The notes: generated by a model not told the origin, from the sequence alone. A stretch of DNA of 64,000 nt from Chrysopilus asiliformis (GCA_964034945.1 OZ035961.1:69567731-69631730); one strand, 5' to 3'. Shown: positions 20,859 to 31,846, counted from the stretch's first letter. Translations and numbers: made by a program.

Positions 20859-23074
20859 TCAAATTCCCAACTGAAGACTTATTGGAAGGGGGGGGGGCAC
20901 TTTTGCACGTTGACATGCTATACAGCTTCGCACAAATTCGACACAATCCTTGTTCATGCCAGGGCAGAAATACCTTTCTCTAAGTATTTTACTTGTTGAT
21001 CGCGTACCGGGATGTGCATAACCGTGGATCTTCATCAATACCTTGTTTCGGAAACCCCTGGGTACATATGGTCGAATCTTGTCATGAGACGTTTCACAAA
21101 TCAATGATTCAATTGCTTCTGGAACGACAAAAGATTTAAAAACGAGATGTGCAGATATATTACCTGAATTTAAAAGGGTATTCAATTCTTCGTCTGTTCG
21201 CTGTTCTTTTGCCATTTCGTCAAAGTCGATGGTGACACTGGTAATTTCTTCTATCCGGGACAACAGGTCTGCTATAGTGTTGTCCTTTCCCGCAATGTAC
21301 TTTATTTTCGTTGAGAATTGACCAATGTAATCGATTTGTCGTGTTTGGCGCGGCGATGTTTTGTCCAGCCTTTGATTGAACATATACGTCAGCGGCTTGT
21401 GATCTGTGAATATGCAGAAATCTCGACCCTCGAGCATATGTTGGAAATGCTTTACGCCTTGGTACATGGCAAGTAGTTCCCTGTCGTATGTACTATATCT
21501 CTTTTGGGTTTCAGTAAGTTTTTTTGAATAAAAACCCAATGGTTCGGCTTCTTCGGCTTGCACATATTGTTGTAACACAGCGCCCACTGCGAAATCGGAT
21601 GCGTCGACACACAATGCTATTTGCGCCTCAGGCTTCGGATGGGCCAATAAGATCGCTTCCACTAATTCGCTTTTGCATTTTTCAAATGCTAATTTAGCTT
21701 CGTCGCTCCAAATGATCTGGGTTGTGTCGTTTTTCTTATTGCCAATGATCAATTTTTGAAGAATCATTTGATTAATAGCAGCTTTTGGCACAAATCTCCT
21801 GTAGAAGTTGATCATGCCTAAGAACCTCTTAAGTTCCTTCGCCGTTTTCGGAAATTTAAAGTTTCGAATCACCTCGATACGTTCCGGCAAGGGTGCGATT
21901 CCCGATGGTGTTACCCGGTGCCCAAGAAACTTCACTTCAGATTTCGCCCACTGACATTTGGAAACGTTGATGGTCAAACCACGCTCGAGAAGTCGCTGCA
22001 GTATCACTCTGATATGGCTTTTATGTTCTTCGATGTCTCGTGATGCAATAAAAATGTCATCGATATATCCAAAAAGCGCAACACCTCATATATGAAACGT
22101 TGAAATGTTTGTCCAGCTCCACACAATCCAAAAGCCATGTAAACGTATTCGAACAATCCGAATGGTGTTATTACAGCTGTCTTTGGTATATCCTCCGGCT
22201 CAATTGGAATCTGATGATAAGCTCGCCGCAAATCAAGTACTGTAAATATCGTCTTGCCGGCGAGAAAATGCGTGAAATCTTGGATCAGTGGTACAGGGTA
22301 ATTATCTCGTACTGTTTTGGCGTTTAGCGCCCGATAATCACCGCAGGCTCTAAATTCTCCATTTGACTTCGTCACGAGGTGAAGTGGATTTGACCAATTA
22401 GACTTCAATGGTCGTATTATGCCCTGATGCAAAAGATACTCGAATTCAGCCTTGGCAGCCTTCAACTTCTCCGGTGATAGTTTCCTAGCTTTAGCACAGC
22501 ACGGTGATCCTTTTGTTTTGATGTGATGCGTGGTTTTTCTTTTTATGCCCTCTTTATTCCTGAAAATGGTCACTTCGACGAATTCTTTCAGGAGATCTGC
22601 AAAAATTGAATTAGTGTCGTAGGACTTGATAACGTTCTCACCCGTCTTCTCATGGATCATCCCGATTGACAACTTGGTAATGCCGTCGACCAAGCGTTGA
22701 TTTTTCATGTCGACTAAAAGACCAAACTGGGTCAGAAAATCAGCTCCCAAAATTGCCGAATTTACGTCTGCTATGATGAAATTCCACAAAAAACTTCGTC
22801 GCAGTCCCAAAGATATATTCAGTCGTTTCGTACCGTAAGTTTTGATTGGTGTTCCGTTTGCTGCGAATAATGATTGTACTTTTGATAAATTTCGTCGTTC
22901 GTCGTATGTCGGCGGAATAACCGAAACGTCGGCTCCCGTGTCGACCAAAAACTTGTAATTTGTGTTGGAATCAGTAACGGTAAGTCGTGCTACTGATGGA
23001 CCAGCGTTGCCCGCTCCCGGCAGCTGGCAAATTAGTTTTTTGCGTTCTTGTCGTTTGCCAATCCCCTTGAACAA
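20859..23074 (-). pseudogene. pol: Gypsy pol (PR-RT-RNase H-partial integrase)
   Basis: The protease active site is seen as [14 protein letters not shown] near the start. RT follows with [30 protein letters not shown] and [11 protein letters not shown]. The YIDD catalytic box lies just past a one-base frame break at a T-run near 22075, so RT is split between two frames. RNase H is visible (ALCVDASDFAVGAVL; YDRELLA; FTDHKPL). The integrase zinc-binding His and Cys pairs are present (HGYAHPG; CIACQRAK). Everything after that is lost at 20859. The start overlaps the end of gag by about 40 bases in a different frame, as expected for programmed frameshifting. Confidence 0.9.
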
Positions 23075-23874
23075 GGTTCACGGCACTTCGTCGCGTCGTT
23101 TCCGTAGCTTCTGTGATACCAACACAAAGCATCCGGGTTGTCTTCCTTTCGTTGACGTGAAGGAGTATTTGATCTTTTACACTGTCGGCTTCGTTCTCTT
23201 CCCTGTCGCGTCTTCAACATTCGCACTTCCTTAGTAAGATCGGCGATCTGTTTGGCCAACCTTTCGTTTGAGGATATGTCAGGAACTCTCGATGTTGATG
23301 TGGTTTCGTTGATTGTACCAATAGTCGAAATTCCGGCTGTGTCGATTATCCTATCGGCCAAAGATGCCAATGCCTTGAGTTCCACGTCACTTGTTGACAG
23401 AATTGCCCGCACCTGCTGTGGCAGTTTATCCAACCAGATGACTTTTTAGAATTCGTCGCCTATATTCTCGCCACCTAATTTCAGCATTTCGTTGAGGAGC
23501 TGCGTCGGCTTCCTGTCGCCAAGTTCGGTTGCCGATAAAAGCTTTTTCATTTTTCCTTGCTCAGAATCCCCAAATGCACCAATAATTGCCCTTTTTAGGT
23601 TCTCGTATTTATTGTTTGCCGGTGGTTTTAAAACGGCTTCGGAAACTTGAGTCAATAACTTGCTCTCCATGTTACCCACAATCATTGAAAACTTGGCGGA
23701 ATCGGTCGTAATACTTCCGGTGGCAAACTGGGCCTCGATTTGTGCAAACCAGATTTCTGGACTATCAGCCCAGAATGGCGGAATTCTGATCGCCAATCGC
23801 GCGACTTCTGCATTGCTGGCCTTTCTCCTCGTTTCATCCTCCGTCACTCGCGCTTGCTCCCCTTCGAGAGACAT
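23032..23874 (-). pseudogene. gag: Gypsy gag with in-frame stop
   Basis: The capsid-like N-terminal part starts MSLEGEQARVTEDETRRKA and contains IPPFWADSPEIWFAQIEAQF, a pattern common in insect Gypsy gag. A TAA at 23446-23448 interrupts it in the same frame; the downstream part has a coiled segment and ends with a Cys/His cluster ([18 protein letters not shown]). The short overlap with pol supports the gag-pol layout. The Cys/His cluster departs from a canonical CCHC knuckle. Confidence 0.85.
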
Positions 23875-24150
23875 TTTAATGGCTAAATTCGAACAAGCTA
23901 CCGTTTAATTCCCGATAATTGGTCGTTGTCGTATTCGTCCGAAATTTAATAAGGCTGCAACCACAAAAAAAAATCGGTTCTTTTTTAGAATTACAACCGC
24001 TGTAATTCAATCCGCTGTAATTACATTCGTTGTCCTCAAACACTGTTCACCATTAATGTTCGCCGAGCTTCTTTTTTTTTCTTTGTTCGCGAAAACTCTT
24101 CCCGGCGCTTAGAACACAATTAAATTATTGTTTTTTTTTCAAAAATCACG

Positions 24151-24162
24151 TCGGTGGTCACC
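24151..24162 (-). promoter_or_regulatory. Gypsy primer-binding site (putative)
   Basis: The minus strand reads GGTGACCACCGA a few bases after the putative LTR end and before the gag leader. The position and TGGTGACC-like sequence fit a tRNA primer site. The tRNA was not determined. Confidence 0.45.
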
Positions 24163-24167
24163 AATTA

Positions 24168-24343
24168 TGGTTACAGGTGTCAAGGACAGTATTAAAAGAT
24201 CGTTAATTACTACTATATCTAATTTATTAATTGATATTCGGAGACACAAAAGTTTAGCGTGACTTGTTCAAACGCGATCGTATTAAAGACTCTGATTACA
24301 ATGGTGTGTGGTACTAACAGTGCTGCCACAGACTCAAAGGACA
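24168..24343 (-). repeat. Gypsy 5' LTR (putative, solo copy of the pair)
   Basis: On the minus strand it starts TGTCCTTTGAGTCTGTGGCA and ends TGTAACCA just before the primer site, about 176 bp. The start and end dinucleotides TG...CA fit an LTR. No second copy is present for comparison because the 3' end of the element is missing. Confidence 0.45.
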
Positions 24344-24345
24344 GC

Positions 24346-25170
24346 TTGTTATACCCGTATGGTGAAACCAAAGGGTATATTAACTTTGCCTTAACGTTTG
24401 TAACGCGTCATCACACACAAAAATGAATTGCACCAGTGTGTTTAGAATGATAAACATAACCAAAGCTATAATTGCCAATCTGGCAATTATAGCTTTTGTT
24501 ATGTTCGTATGGGGGGTACCCTTCTAATGGTCCATTTTTGCCCATGAACGAACTTCGCATTTTACGAAAAACGAACCTACGCAAAATTTCAAGTCTGTAG
24601 CTCAATCCGTGAGCCAGACGGACGGACATGCAAAAATTAGTTATTATACCCGTATGGTGAAACCAAAGGGTATATTAGACTTACCTTACCGTTTGTAACG
24701 CCAAGATCCCGTTATCACACAAAAACATAACAAAAGCTATAATTGCCAATCTCGCCCGTATACGAAAACCCGTATGGTGATTTAAGTGAACGGCGAACCG
24801 TTATATCAAAATTCCACTTTTAAGTCAAATTTTCCAATAAGAATTTTTAAAATTTATTCCAATCGGATTTTGATGTATGGGAGTTTTATGTGGAATCATA
24901 TCCTAAATAACTTTTGTTCTTGCACTTTTTTAATAAGATGCACCGTTTTTGAGATATTCACAAAAAACCTTTTCGTTCGTATGGGGGGTACCCCCCCTAA
25001 TGGTCCATTTGTGCCCATTAACGAACTTAGCCTCACGTTTTACGAAAAACGAACTTAGCCTCACATTTTACGAAAAACGGATCTGCGCAAAATTTCAAGT
25101 CTCTAGCTCAATCCGTGCGCCCGCAATACGCGCCATAGACGGACGGACGGATGGATGGACATGCGAAAAT
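24346..25170 (+). repeat. TATACCCGTATGGTGAAACC dispersed repeat, several partial copies
   Basis: The phrase TATACCCGTATGGTGAAACC starts at about 24350 and 24650, with GGTGATTTAAGTGAACGGCG at 24776. Each is followed by CTTACCGTTTGTAACGC or GATGTATGGGAGTTTTATG blocks and ends in a GGACGGACATGC run. Related copies are at 26990-27035 and 40750-40965. The layout resembles the TATACCC...GGGTATA repeats of dipterans. No coding. Confidence 0.55.
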
Positions 25171-25171
25171 C

Positions 25172-25745
25172 AATTTTTTTAAAAGCTTTTATTTAGCTTG
25201 CCTTCGTGTCTGTTTGTCTGTTTGTCCTGTTTGTCTGTCAGATCAAATCTTGCAACCCAATTTTGACCCACTTCCACTTGTCCGATTGACTTGAAATTTT
25301 GCACACTTATATAAGTCCGATGACAATACAATATTTTCACTACTTCGTCCTTTTAAGGATAACGGAAGGTCCTGTAAGGATAACGTGATTATCCTTTTCT
25401 CCAAATTTTCCGGAAAAAAATCTATTCTGGGGGTTTTTGAGGTCGCTGAATCCGAATCTGTCATTAAAAAGTCTGTAAGGATAACGGAAGGTCCTGTAAG
25501 GATAACGTGATTATCCTTTTCTCCAAATTTTCCGGAAAAAAAATCTATTCTGGGGGTTTTTGAGGTCGCTAAATCCGAATCTGTCATTAAAAAGTCAGTA
25601 AGGATAACGGAAGGTCCTGCAAGGATAACGTGATTATCCCTTTCTCCAAATTTTCCGGAAAAAAATCTATTCTGGGGGTTTTTGGGGTCGCTGAATGCGA
25701 TTCTCAAGTTAAAAAGCCTGTAAGGACATTTCAAATGTAAGGATA
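25172..25745 (-). repeat. Reverse copy of the 10.1-10.5 kb tandem-unit element
   Basis: It carries three tandem units of about 115 bp containing GGATAACGGAAGGTCCTG and TCTATTCTGGGGGTTTTTG, preceded by AAAAGCTTTTATTTAGC and a CTGTTTGTCTGT run. The 163-codon open frame over it is the tandem repeat read through, since the unit length keeps frame. It is not a gene. Confidence 0.65.
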
Positions 25746-25794
25746 TATATTCGAAGACTAAAAAGAACTAAATAAAAAAAATAAAAAATTTTTT

Positions 25795-26036
25795 TTTAAA
25801 AAAAAAGCTTTTATTAAAAAAGAATGCACTAAAAAGAAAAAAATAATTTTCTGGACGCTGTGTATCACAAATATAAAAGCTTTTAAAAAGCGAGATAAAG
25901 CATAAAACAATAAAATAAAAATTTATCTCGCTTTTAAAAAGCTTTTATATTTGTGATACACAGCGTCCAGAAAATTATTTTTTTCTTTTTAGTGCATTCT
26001 TTTTTAATAAAAGCTTTTTTTTAAATTTTTTTTTTA
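25795..26036. mobile_element. Intact AAGCTTTT palindromic element
   Basis: Two arms of about 115 bp meet near 25920 and are almost perfect reverse complements (AGAATGCACTAAAAAG; CTGGACGCTGTGTATCAC). It abuts the tandem-unit element, just as its interrupted relative does at 9110-10080, so the two parts move or duplicate as one unit. Confidence 0.7.
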
Positions 26037-26526
26037 ATTTTTTTATCATTCTAAACCAGCGGGCTTCGGCCATGTGCACCAAGGGCATTTTCGCAGCTCA
26101 AATTGCCCTGTTATACATCGATTCTTCATGCTACCCGTTTCATTCTGGCTTGTACGAAAACTGCATACATACGCATATGTATAAGTTTTTATATAAAGAT
26201 ATGTATAATGAATTATTGTTATTGCCAACTCGACAGACGGTTTCTACCATTGTCTATGGTTTTGTTAACTATTTCGCTAAATAAAACTTATTATTATATA
26301 TATATATATACATACGCATATGAAAGAAATAATCTGTTTCACTTTGCATATAACCCGTTCTGCTTCCACTTGGGCATTTTGCTTATCATGGAGCTTTGCT
26401 GAGTTCTAAGTGAGGCCATTTATGCGAGAGATTTTTATTAGCTCAGTTGTCATTAGGACATTGACTGAAGCAGTGGTGTATTTCATACTGCTGAAAATCA
26501 TGAAAAATTTAACACTGCTGAAAATC
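26037..26526. other. Unrecognised AT-rich DNA
   Basis: Short TA repeats near 26295 and no clear element ends. CCACTTGGGCATTTT near 26367 resembles a hAT end but lacks a partner with a target duplication. Confidence 0.35.
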
Positions 26527-26793
26527 ATGAAGCGTTCTGTCTCAAAAGACGACACGAATTTTGGACATGATTGTTTTCTTATTCGGTGTGATAACACAAT
26601 GCAATGTTTACTATGATTTCAGGAAATTAAAACAATAAAAAAATACAATTTAAATAGGCATTTTAAGTCGTTTCATAAAATATCAATTGATCAAATTAAT
26701 GTTTCTGGTTTTATGAAATTATTTTTATTTTCCGATTGTAATTCGGAAATTTCATATAAAAGATTTTCATTATCAAAACTTTTTTTAACGTAA
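26527..26793 (+). pseudogene. hAT-type BED zinc-finger exon with in-frame stop
   Basis: The frame opens MKRSVSKDDTNFGHDCFLI, then TMQCLL, a TGA at 26614-26616 in the place of the second Cys of the CLxC pair, and continues FQEIKTIKKYNLNRHFKSFH and further to 26793. It aligns by eye with the zinc fingers at 1232-1590 and 32183-32344 (MKR start, CLxC, KKxxxxRH). The stop destroys the finger. No hAT ends with a target duplication were found, unlike the other two. Confidence 0.6.
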
Positions 26794-26948
26794 AGTAAAA
26801 CAATTAACAGTGTGTCAAAACCAAAAATAATGAGAAAGAGCTTTCAACAAAGTTTGAACTAGGCTCGGAGAGCAAGCCATATAAACAAGTAAATCGCTTG
26901 TCAGTGGTAGTGGATGCCCGAGAACTTTGAAAGCTTTCCTGGCCCTGT

Positions 26949-27060
26949 TCTAAACACACTGGTATAATTCATTTTTTTGTGTGATGACGGGATCTTGGCG
27001 TTACAAACGGTAAGGTTTCACCATACGGGTATAAAAATGAATTACACCAGTGTGTTCAGA
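26949..27060. mobile_element. 112-bp inverted-repeat element
   Basis: The ends TCTAAACACACTGGTATAAT and ACACCAGTGTGTTCAGA are inverted copies for about 28 bp with a mismatch. The interior holds a piece of the TATACCCG repeat in reverse. A single end of the same type lies at 24420-24455. Confidence 0.5.
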
Positions 27061-27095
27061 ATGATAAAAAAAGTTGAATTTAGCATGTCCGTCGT

Positions 27096-27306
27096 CTGTC
27101 GACAAAACGGCCACAATTCGAGCAAAGACATGACAAAGTGATTTTGCAGCACAACGCTCGGCCACATGTTGTTAATGTCGTTAAAATCGACCTGGAAACA
27201 CTGAATCAGGGCGTCACTACCCCACCCGCCGTATTCTCCAAATATCGCCCCTTCTGACTACCACCGATTCCGATCGATGACGCATGGGCTGGTTGAGCAG
27301 CACTTC
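27096..27306 (+). pseudogene. mariner transposase fragment, catalytic region
   Basis: The frame reads LSTKRPQFEQRHDKVILQHN and then ARPHVVNVVKIDLETL; after a frameshift near 27220 it continues PHPPYSPNIAPSDYHRFRSM. These are the two acidic-residue blocks of mariner transposases. The Asp expected after QH in the first block is missing. It is a different mariner lineage from the one at 10928-12158. It ends where the foldback arm at 27307 begins. Confidence 0.75.
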
Positions 27307-27790
27307 CGTTCTTACACGCCATCCAGACCTGCCGGAAACTCTGACATAAATGTTAGCAGAAATGTCATTAGAAAAGTCTGTTGTGACGTAGGTGGGCTGC
27401 TGATTCTGGCATGACATTTCAGTTCCAGCAATGCGTTGAGCAATAAACAACTCAGAGTAGTAAATATGACGATCTGTGATTTCACTTTTTTCTTTAAAAT
27501 CTCCGCACTAAAATGAAATTCGGCCTCCTGCTGCCCCCACGATGCATTTTTCAAATCATTTCTTTGTAAAAATTACTTTTAAACAGTATTCGTTTATAAC
27601 ACGGAGCCACTCTGCACGTGAAAAATTAGAATCCGCCATCTTAAATTCCATTTCTGTTACGAATTCTGTTAGCAAAGATGTCAACAAAAAATGTTAGACT
27701 TTTATGTCGTAACAGCTGACATTTCAATCTTCACTAGACATAACATCAGACGTGACAGCGACACTGACGGCATTCATGGCAGGTGTGGAT
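27307..27790 (-). repeat. Third copy of the 1.7-5.1 kb foldback arm
   Basis: It matches the right arm at 4613-5088 in the same orientation, including TTCTGGCATGACATTTCAGT, CCGCACTAAAATGAAATTCG, the CCGCCATCTTAAATTCC site and the outer ATTCATGGCAGGTGTGGAT. Because it continues past the left arm of the 1.7-5.1 kb element, it helps define the family terminus. Confidence 0.75.
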
Positions 27791-27849
27791 CAGTAGTTAA
27801 TGAGAGACCGATTTGTGGATCGCCTTAACAGACGAGCAGTTTTTTCGAC

Positions 27850-28710
27850 GCGGAATCTGTATGCTGCCAGAAAGATGGGAAAAAGTTGTGGATAGTGATG
27901 GACAATTTTTGAAGAATAAATATATAAGCATTTTTCCACAAAAAAGCCTCAAACTTTGAAAAAACGGCTAATGATGTAGCATCTAGCTTTTGAGGGGATC
28001 GAACCACAGAGGGAAATAAATCAAATGTCCTTCCTGTTGTTGTACAGTAGAACACGCTTAAATGCACATCGAATTTCGCAGAATTTTATGTGCATTTATC
28101 TGTGTTTTGCATTCATACGTAGCACGGAAGCACGGATAAATGTACATTAATGTGCAATTATGCGAGTAAAAGATAAACATGCAACTTTAATATTCCTGTA
28201 ATAAACATTTAAATTCAACAAGGCTACACAAAAACAAAGAACCTAATTAAGAATTCATTTTATCAAATAAAAATAACAATAATCACTTTTTTTTGTGTAA
28301 TTACATTTCATTTTTGCACATGTGCATTTAAGCGTGTAAAATTTTATATAATTTATACTTTTGCGGATGTGAAAATGGTTGCATTTAAGCAAGTATTGCA
28401 ATTAAGCGTGTTTCATTTATCCGTGTATATTTATATGAAAAATGCTTAAAAATCCTCTATGCACAAATTTTGTGTGCAATTACACGAGTTTTGCATTTAC
28501 GCGTGTTGCATTTAAGCGCGTTCTACTGTACTGAGTACAACACAAAAGATTTCAACTCGATGTTTCAAATGATGTAGAATCTAGGGGGTTTGAGGGGGTG
28601 GGTCAAAGGGGAAGAGTATATAAAAGAACCTTCCTGGTGTTGTATTGAACACAACACAAAACATTTCAACTGGATATCTCAAACGGTCTAGAGGGGTTAT
28701 GAAGGCATAG
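27850..28710. repeat. Degenerate tandem repeat, second array
   Basis: Units share CTTCCTGTTGTTGTAC, CACAACACAAAACATTTCAAC and AATCTAGGGGGTTTGAGG with the array at 18890-19330. The MITE at 28045-28528 interrupts one unit. Confidence 0.6.
28045..28528. mobile_element. 484-bp TA-flanked MITE inside a tandem repeat
   Basis: The ends CAGTAGAACACGCTTAAATG and its inverse (one mismatch) are flanked by TA (28043-28044 and 28529-28530). Removing the insertion and one TA restores the TTGTTGTACTGA phrase of the host repeat, which fixes the boundaries. The interior has several TGCATTTAAGCG words and no gene. Confidence 0.85.
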
Positions 28711-29103
28711 CGCCACGGGGGAAAACTTACAGCGCCACCCAACCAGGAACTTTCTCTACAATTTTCTCTTTTGAATGACCAAAATTGATCAACCCAGTAA
28801 AAATTTATGTGTGAACATATTTAAAAAATACATAGGAGTCGAATTTAGAACCTTTTACTTTTTGGGAGTCGGCTAAAAAAGCACTTGGGCACTTATCAAA
28901 GGAGAAACTTATTTGAAGACTATTGGAGAAACTTTTTTGAAGACTATTGCAATAATAGGGGTTTTGCTGTTAAGCGGGTTGCAGTTAGGCGATAACTAAT
29001 AAATGGAATTCTTAAAAATGTGCACGGGGTTCAAATTACTGTATATAAAATGCCGAATTACTGTATATAAAATGCCATAGCGCTCCTCCTACCATGCATG
29101 TCA

Positions 29104-29300
29104 CTTTTGACGTGGATACGTCTTGGATTTTGGTTATGGGGGTACAAATTAGAAAATCGGCTTGCTGCCATGATAACAAATTTACAATCGATGATACTCG
29201 ATAGTTTGTGGTGACATCCGAACAGAAACTGTGTTATAAGATCCGGCCTACATTAAAGCATTGTTTAGGTATTTTGTTATATTAAACTATGTTCAATTAT
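29104..29300 (-). repeat. GACGTGGATACG repeat family, first part
   Basis: It begins TTTTGACGTGGATACGTC and includes AAAATCGGCTTGCTGCCATG and CATCCGAACAGAAACTGTG. The family continues at 30388-30500 after an interruption, is present without it at 34262-34812, and in reverse within the BEL element up to 43118. Confidence 0.65.
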
Positions 29301-29566
29301 ATAACAAAAATATTATATTATTTTTGTGGATGTTTTCACATCCAATTTCCCCCCAATAGGCCAGGCATGTTTGCCCTGAAAACCCATCAGGAGCCTGTTT
29401 CTGGTATAGAAGCTGGCTCACCGTCATCAGAGCCTACTTTACCAGGCTCCTGACGGGTTTTCAGAAACAGGCTCCTGATGAGTTTTGAGGGCAAATATGC
29501 CTGACCTATTGGGGGGAAATTGGATGTGAAAACATCCACAGAAATAATATAATATTTTTGTTATAT
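29298..29566. mobile_element. Near-perfect palindromic element
   Basis: The arms (about 29298-29402 and 29467-29566) are reverse complements with few mismatches, sharing GTGGATGTTTTCACATCCAA and CCAATAGG. The loop region holds AACAGGCTCCTGA repeats. The wider insertion to 29673 is bounded by a TATGTTCAATTAT direct repeat. Confidence 0.7.
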
Positions 29567-29684
29567 TATTTTTTGTTTTTGCAGACCTATGAGCCAAGAA
29601 ATTCCAATAGGATTATTCATTGATAGAAGGTCAAGAAAACCATGAATCAGAAATGGTTCAATGGTTAAACACATATGTTCAATT

Positions 29685-30379
29685 CAGTGGCGGCTCGTGT
29701 ATATTTGAAATGAGGAGGCAAAGTTTTTTTTAGTTCTATAAATTTTTTTATGATACGACCACAGAACTATATAACATAGAACAACTGTCACCATACAAAG
29801 CTCTGCTGAAAAATGCTCCCAAAAATATTTCCCTCTTTATTGTACTTGAACGCATTCACTGAACTGTATAAGGTCGCGAAATTCAAATTTCGTTTGCCGC
29901 GAAATTCAAATTTCACAAGTTTTGAGACTAACTTTAGGCATCAAAAACTAACTTTAGTTTTAACTAACTTTAGGCGCCGTAAAAAAATCTCTTCATAGAG
30001 GCTAGCCTCCGATTCGTACAAATACTTTCATACAGCTTTTGCCAAGAACGAATCGGAGGCTAGCCTCTATGAAGAGAATTTTTTACGGAGATTGGTGTTC
30101 GTATTCTATATGTGGCTATGCTTGTTCTTAGCAAAAGCTGTATGAAAGTATTTGTACGAATCGGAGGCTAGCCTCTATGAAGGGAATTTGTAGTTTATGT
30201 TTTAGAGAATTCAACATTAGAGAATAGGATTTTCTTTTAAATTATTATTTTCTGAACATACAGATTTTTATTCAGTCCATTATGGTATAAAAAATTAAAG
30301 GCATACGTTAGAAAAACATTTTTATAAAATGTTATGAGGAGGCAATGCCTCCGTTGCCTCCCCTATAAAGCCGCCACTG
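29685..30379. mobile_element. 695-bp hAT MITE with 8-bp duplication
   Basis: The ends CAGTGGCGGCT and AGCCGCCACTG (with one base change) are inverted. A perfect 8-bp duplication, GTTCAATT, lies at 29677-29684 and 30380-30387. The inside has three copies of a CGGAGGCTAGCCTC hairpin motif and no transposase. Confidence 0.85.
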
Positions 30380-30387
30380 GTTCAATT

Positions 30388-30500
30388 ATCTTTTTAAGAA
30401 TCAAAATCTAAATTTTCACTGCCGCTGTTATGCTGTGTTTGCTGCTTGTAGTACAGATTTCACATTGATACTCTTTTAATGTTTTCTTTGTGGTATTGAA
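30388..30500 (-). repeat. GACGTGGATACG repeat family, second part
   Basis: The sequence from ATCTTTTTAAGAATC through TGTTTGCTGCTTGTAG matches 34459-34540 and resumes the copy begun at 29104. Confidence 0.6.
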
Positions 30501-30546
30501 TATTTGAAAGAGGCACAGGAAAGAGAACACGACGAAGTATGTTGAG

Positions 30547-31668
30547 CAGTGTTGCCATTTTCAGCGACTTGTCTCATTTCTAGCGACTTTCATGCCTTTA
30601 AAAGCACGTGTTGAGATTTGAGATTTTAGTGGTCTTTTGTGGACTTTTCGGAGATTTTCAGCGATTTTCAAAAGTTTCTTAAGAAAAAAAAACTTTGTTA
30701 AAAATTTTACTAATAAATATCATACTTTTCACAATTTTTTACATCTATGCTTATTGGGTCAACAACCTACCAAATGTATATAAATAAGTACCACAGAATC
30801 CCCCTATAAGAAAATACATGAATCACTCAACTTAAGTAAATGTCAAGTTTGCTTTGCTGCAGGTGCAGTGTGTTTTTTAAGAAGACAAAGTTGTTTTTTT
30901 TATTATTATATTTTATTATTGTTAAAAACAAAGAATAAAAGCGATTTGAAAACAAGATATATCTGTGGCAACAAGTCATAAGAGCCTAAGTCGAATTTCA
31001 GATCAAGATAAAAAGATCTGTATTTACTTTAATAGACAGAGCAATTTGGCTTTGCCTAAAAACAAACTTACACCGCGTCTTGATTTGGGATTTTTCATCG
31101 CAGAGATTTTTGATTGACCAATCAGAGCTCGAGTTGACGGCGATAAAAAATCCCAGAGATAAATTTCAAGAAATCTTGCAATAGCAAAATTTCTTGGAAT
31201 TTCACAATTCAAGATGGCGGAATCTAAATTCTCCCGACAAGTAATTGCGAAAATAACTAATTTTTACAAACAATACGATACAAAAAGCTTCGGAAGAGAA
31301 TATATAACATTAAGAGGTTTTTCTTTTCGTCTGTTCTTCTGTTTTAGCCTTTTCAATTTCACGTATTGCATTAATTACGAGAGCGGCGACTAGGTGTTTT
31401 TTTTTCATTGCCAATTTGAGAAATAAAATTTCAAGAGATTTTCGGCCCAGCTGTCAAAAAAACCTCATTGCGGTGAGATATTTCTTGGGATGAAAAATTG
31501 TTAATCAAGACGCGGTGTTAGGCCCTTATGACTTGTTGCCACAGATATGTTTAAATATGCATTAAAAAAAGTCTCAAAACTAGCGATTTTTGTCTATAAT
31601 TTCGGAGACTTTTGAGATTTTTTTTCCTCATTTCACCGATTTTGAGCTTGAGGTCTCCGGCAACACTG
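30547..31668. mobile_element. TIR element with nested second TIR element
   Basis: The ends CAGTGTTGCC and GGCAACACTG are perfect inverses flanked by a 6-bp direct repeat, GTTGAG (30541-30546 and 31669-31674). Inside, CTGTGGCAACAAGTCATAAG at about 30962 and its inverse at about 31526-31547 mark a nested element. That nested element also carries inverted CACCGCGTCTTGATT blocks and an AAGATGGCGG site. Confidence 0.65.
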
Positions 31669-31846
31669 GTTGAGGTTGAGTAAAAGCTTTTACTCTTGAT
31701 TGTTTCTCTTCTATATATGGGTTGTTCTGGTTCTGGAAATTCATTTTACTTGATTGTTTCTCTTGATTGCCCAGTGTTTTCTTTAATTTCTGTATATGAG
31801 TTGTGTGAGCAGGCGGTTTGTGTTTAAGATTTTAGTTGCTGTAAAT

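Larger units (their letters stand above)
20859..24343 (-). mobile_element. Gypsy LTR retrotransposon, 3'-truncated
   Basis: In minus-strand order: putative 5' LTR, primer-binding site, gag, protease, reverse transcriptase, RNase H and the start of integrase. The element stops at 20859 inside integrase, so the catalytic integrase core and 3' LTR are missing. Gag has an in-frame stop and pol has a frame break, so it is inactive. Confidence 0.9.

Noticed and set aside
20859..24343. Envelope-bearing endogenous retrovirus
   Set aside because: The element ends inside integrase; no env-like frame with signal peptide or membrane span is present.
25243..25734. 163-codon minus-strand frame with tandem peptide repeats
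   Set aside because: The unit of about 115 bp is a dispersed DNA repeat, also found at 10130-10426. The peptide changes frame relation between units and has no family pattern.
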